Assembly: GCA_005888395.1 (NCBI GenBank)
Contig: VAXF01000118.1
Location: 6,940-12,313, forward strand
Length of the DNA: 5,374 bases
Direction of reading: 5' to 3'
Origin: Actinomycetota bacterium
Lineage (GTDB): Bacteria > Actinomycetota > Acidimicrobiia > Acidimicrobiales > AC-25
Made by a program: the position numbers and the translations under genes. A model generated the notes under the pieces. It made no database searches. It was not told the DNA's origin and saw nothing but the letters and a program-made list of their open reading frames with translations. Positions 4,467 to 5,374 of this stretch are shown here, one piece after another. How positions within the stretch are numbered: the first letter of the stretch is position 1; every line of letters begins with the position of its first letter.

Positions 4467-5374
4467 ATGCGCGACGTCGCTGTCGTGTCGTTCGCGCAGT
4501 CGAAGAGCGTGCGCGACGAGGATGCCAACGAGGTCGAGATCCTCATGCCCGTCGTGTCCGAGGCCATCGAGCAGTCCGGCGTGCCGCGCAAGCAGATCGG
4601 CTTCACGATGTCGGGGAGCTGCGACTACCTCGCGGGTGTGCCCTTCGCCTTCGTCTCGGGCCTCGACGCGGTCGGTGCGTGGCCGCCGATCCGCGAGTCG
4701 CACGTGGAGATGGACGGCGCGTGGGCCATGCACGAGGCGTGGACACGGCTCCAGCACGGCGACCTCGACTCGGCCCTCGTCTACGCCTTCGGCAAGTCGT
4801 CGCTCGGCGACCTGCCCGACGTGCTCGTGCTCCAGCTCGACCCCTATTACCTGGCGCCGCTCTGGCCCGACTCGATCAGCCTGCACGCGCTGCAGGCGCG
4901 GGCGTGGCTCGACGCCGGCCACGACGAGGCCGAGATGGCCGAGGTGGTCGCGCGAAGCCGGGCCAACGCCAAGGCCAACCCCACCGCGCAGCTGGCGGGT
5001 GACTACGACGTCGACGCCCTGCTGAAGGAGCCCTACCTCGTGTCGCCGCTGCGGCGCCACGACTGCCCGCCGATCTCGGACGGCGCCGCCGCGCTCGTGC
5101 TCGCCGCCGGGGACCTGGCGCGCGAGGTGTGCGAGCGGCCGGCGTGGATCCGCGGCTTCGACCACCGCATCGAGCCCCACAGCATCGGCGCGCGCGACCT
5201 CACGACGTCGGCGTCGACCGCGCTGGCCGGGGAGCGGGCCGGCGCCGCGGCCGGTGGCTTCGACGTGGCCGAGCTGCACGCCCCGTTCAGCCACCAGGAG
5301 CCGATCCTGCGTGACGCCCTCGGGCTCGATGGCGGCGTGAGCGTCAACCCCTCGGGTGGTGCGCTGGCCGCCAA
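4467..5374 (+). CDS. Thiolase-superfamily lipid-transfer-type protein (Ltp4-like), 3' end missing
   Basis: The first 302 residues of a thiolase-fold protein that runs off the window. Family landmarks: N-terminal strand MRDVAVVSFAQS, SGSCDYLAGVPFAF (49-62), LQLDPYYLAPLWPDS (122-136), DCPPISDGAAALVLA (199-213), ELHAPFSHQEP (269-279, the HDCF-like segment of SCP-x thiolases) and VNPSGGALAA (293-302). The nucleophile region reads ESHVEMDGAWAMHEA (77-91) with no cysteine; the only cysteines are 52, 200 and 222. A classical thiolysis mechanism is therefore unlikely. Ltp2-type aldolases are known cysteine-less thiolase relatives that need a DUF35 partner. Reaching NPSGG at residue 294 predicts about 350 residues in all, near mycobacterial Ltp4. 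The ATG directly follows the DUF35 stop (TAGATG), with AAGGA at 4452-4456, 10 nt upstream. Inferred: acyl-CoA C-C lyase with the two DUF35 proteins; alternatives are a scaffold or partner of a second thiolase encoded downstream. Confidence 0.88.
   Translation, partial: MRDVAVVSFAQSKSVRDEDANEVEILMPVVSEAIEQSGVPRKQIGFTMSGSCDYLAGVPFAFVSGLDAVGAWPPIRESHVEMDGAWAMHEAWTRLQHGDLDSALVYAFGKSSLGDLPDVLVLQLDPYYLAPLWPDSISLHALQARAWLDAGHDEAEMAEVVARSRANAKANPTAQLAGDYDVDALLKEPYLVSPLRRHDCPPISDGAAALVLAAGDLAREVCERPAWIRGFDHRIEPHSIGARDLTTSASTALAGERAGAAAGGFDVAELHAPFSHQEPILRDALGLDGGVSVNPSGGALAA

Noticed and set aside
3579..5294. Long minus-strand open frame opposite the DUF35 and thiolase genes
   Set aside because: Its product is repetitive Arg/His/Val/Gly-rich sequence without recognisable domains, while the plus strand encodes three clear families over the same bases.
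1..5374. tRNA, CRISPR, insertion sequence or attachment site
   Set aside because: No direct-repeat array, transposase, terminal inverted repeats or cloverleaf-like segment was seen; the window is almost wholly occupied by the listed genes.

Overview
The window looks like chromosomal DNA from a high-GC Actinomycetota (actinobacterium). Genes are packed tightly, third codon positions are almost all G or C, and start codons overlap stop codons in TGATG junctions. The protein families are those of actinobacterial acyl-CoA catabolism of the kind used for sterols and other branched lipids. I cannot name the species; an Acidimicrobiia-like or mycobacterial-type actinobacterium would fit. No mobile element, tRNA, rRNA or CRISPR array is visible.

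Layout, left to right. (1) Minus strand, 8-373: a small DoxX-like four-helix membrane protein. (2) Plus strand, 417-1217: an enoyl-CoA hydratase/isomerase (crotonase) family protein, divergent from gene 1 across 43 bp. (3) A near-perfect 19-bp-arm stem-loop at 1195-1237 sits between convergent genes and is probably a two-way terminator. (4) Minus strand, 1252-1923 and 1923-3473: a two-gene unit of a PaaI-type hotdog thioesterase and, upstream of it, an AMP-forming acyl-CoA ligase, overlapping by one base. (5) A 58-bp divergent control region at 3474-3531 carries a 14-bp palindrome resembling the KstR (cholesterol regulator) operator. (6) Plus strand, 3532-3984, 3984-4466 and 4467 to the window end: two OB-fold (DUF35-type) proteins followed by a thiolase-superfamily (lipid-transfer-protein type) enzyme cut off by the window edge.

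The best-supported working model is a side-chain degradation locus. The ligase would load a carboxylated substrate onto CoA, the crotonase could hydrate an enoyl-CoA, and the thiolase-like protein with its DUF35 partners would cleave or otherwise process the resulting acyl-CoA. The thioesterase could release stalled acyl-CoAs. The order DUF35 - DUF35 - thiolase recalls the mycobacterial Rv3521-Rv3522(ltp4)-Rv3523(ltp3) block, which lies in the KstR regulon. The thiolase-like protein has no cysteine at the usual nucleophile position. That argues against ordinary thiolysis and for an aldolase-type role like Ltp2-ChsH2(DUF35). No acyl-CoA dehydrogenase is present in the window, so any pathway here is incomplete.

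The most interesting points are the KstR-like operator, the split of the OB-fold pair into a zinc-ribbon protein and a zinc-less paralogue, the thiolase with a rebuilt active site, and the terminator hairpin that holds the crotonase stop codon in its loop.
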